35,178 nt of DNA from assembly GCA_018780365.1 (NCBI GenBank), contig JADMJR010000318.1:1-35178 (forward strand). Direction: 5' to 3'. The DNA comes from Acidovorax sp. (GTDB taxonomy: Bacteria > Pseudomonadota > Gammaproteobacteria > Burkholderiales > Burkholderiaceae_C). This document shows, piece after piece, positions 32,764-35,178 of this stretch; the first letter of the stretch is position 1, and every line of letters begins with the position of its first letter. The notes beneath the pieces were generated by a model. That model did no database searches. It was not told where the DNA came from and saw nothing but the letters and a program-made list of their open reading frames with translations. The translations under genes and the position numbers were made by a program.

Positions 32764-32808
32764 TAGCTACTAGCGCTTACCCATCAGGCGCTAGCGGCCT
32801 ATTCTTCT
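32761..32808 (+). repeat. Dispersed ATAGCT repeat, copy D
   Basis: Reads TAATAGCTACTAGCGCTTAC, then CCATCAGGCGCTAGCGG, then CCTATTCTTC. A perfect CTAGCGC/GCGCTAG inverted repeat (32770-32776 and 32788-32794) forms its core. Its first bases include the TAA stop of the exonuclease gene. Confidence 0.7.
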
Positions 32809-32829
32809 TAAAATCCCGCTGCACTCACC

Positions 32830-34982
<2,153 letters not shown>

Positions 34983-34991
34983 TCCCGTTCC

Positions 34992-35178
34992 ATGGCAAGC
35001 CGAATCCCCCCCAGCCCCTCCGCCGTTCCCGCCGAAGCCAGCACCGACCGCCGCCAGGACATCCTGAACGCCGCCCTCGCCTGCGCGGCCGACGGCGGCG
35101 TGGATGCAGTCACCATCGACGGCGTGCGCGCCCGCTGCGGGGCCAGCGTGGGCAGCATCTACCACCACTTTGGCAACC
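34992..35178 (+). CDS. TetR-family regulator (partial, 3' end missing)
   Basis: The first 62 residues of a TetR/AcrR-type regulator are visible up to the window edge. After a short variable leader (MASRIPPSPSAVPAEASTD) comes the helix-turn-helix: RRQDILNAALACAADGGVD, AVTIDGVRARCGASVGSIYH and HFGN. The ATG at 34992 has no ribosome site and lies only 9 nt from the putative operator; the mRNA could be leaderless or nearly so. It is divergent from fadH, so it probably regulates fadH in response to an acyl-CoA or fatty acid (inference); the effector-binding domain is outside the window. Confidence 0.88.
   Translation, partial: MASRIPPSPSAVPAEASTDRRQDILNAALACAADGGVDAVTIDGVRARCGASVGSIYHHFGN

Overview
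The window looks like chromosomal DNA of a betaproteobacterium of the family Comamonadaceae, most like Acidovorax and relatives. The reasons are the very GC-rich coding sequence, the gene families present (Bug-type receptor, KDG dehydratase, DUF3149, DUF2721, DUF3820 and DUF6172 proteins, a MocR regulator beside a PPOX-fold protein) and a dispersed intergenic repeat built around ATAGCT...GCGC. That assignment is inference from sequence recollection, not a database search. I see no rRNA, tRNA, CRISPR array, insertion sequence or prophage.

Layout. 1-2142: sugar-diacid module on the minus strand, kdgD followed by a Bug-type solute receptor cut by the window edge, with a FadR/GntR-like operator upstream and a 15-codon ORF with a perfect Shine-Dalgarno on the other strand. 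2303-8985: a Crp/Fnr regulator, a minus-strand nitroreductase/acyl-CoA ligase pair, a divergent LacI regulator, then a MocR regulator divergent from a PPOX-fold flavoprotein. 9073-14202: ispF and ispD (isoprenoid MEP pathway; IspD has a loop insertion), divergent from mfd (transcription-coupled repair). 14285-16682: a membrane protein, a DUF3149 mini-protein, serB and a membrane-anchored thioredoxin. 16849-20478: a two-subunit molybdenum hydroxylase (IorAB-like) with a Tat/lipobox leader, followed by an AraC regulator.

20531-22356: a nitrosative-stress module, nsrR-like regulator divergent from ytfE/ric and a translationally coupled group III truncated haemoglobin, with two adjacent palindromes between them. 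22376-23699: a minus-strand set DUF2721 / SUI1 / DUF3820 / small DUF5668-like membrane protein. 23918-26948: a DEAD-box helicase, a DUF6172 gene whose terminator is buried in the helicase 3' end, and a PAS-PAS-GGDEF diguanylate cyclase. 26996-31996: an orphan 67-residue protein and a chemoreceptor, divergent from an orphan pstS and a CYTH-CHAD triphosphatase/polyphosphate-binding protein. 32080-35178: a DnaQ-fold exonuclease, fadH, and the start of a divergent TetR regulator with a duplicated TTCTAGAA operator.

The most distinctive signals are the four copies of a roughly 47-bp element that abut or supply stop codons, the double-palindrome control region of the nitric-oxide module, the exported molybdenum hydroxylase, and the receptor/PstS/CHAD neighbourhood that hints at a phosphate theme. 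I did not find clear evidence of a wholly new defence or mobile system.
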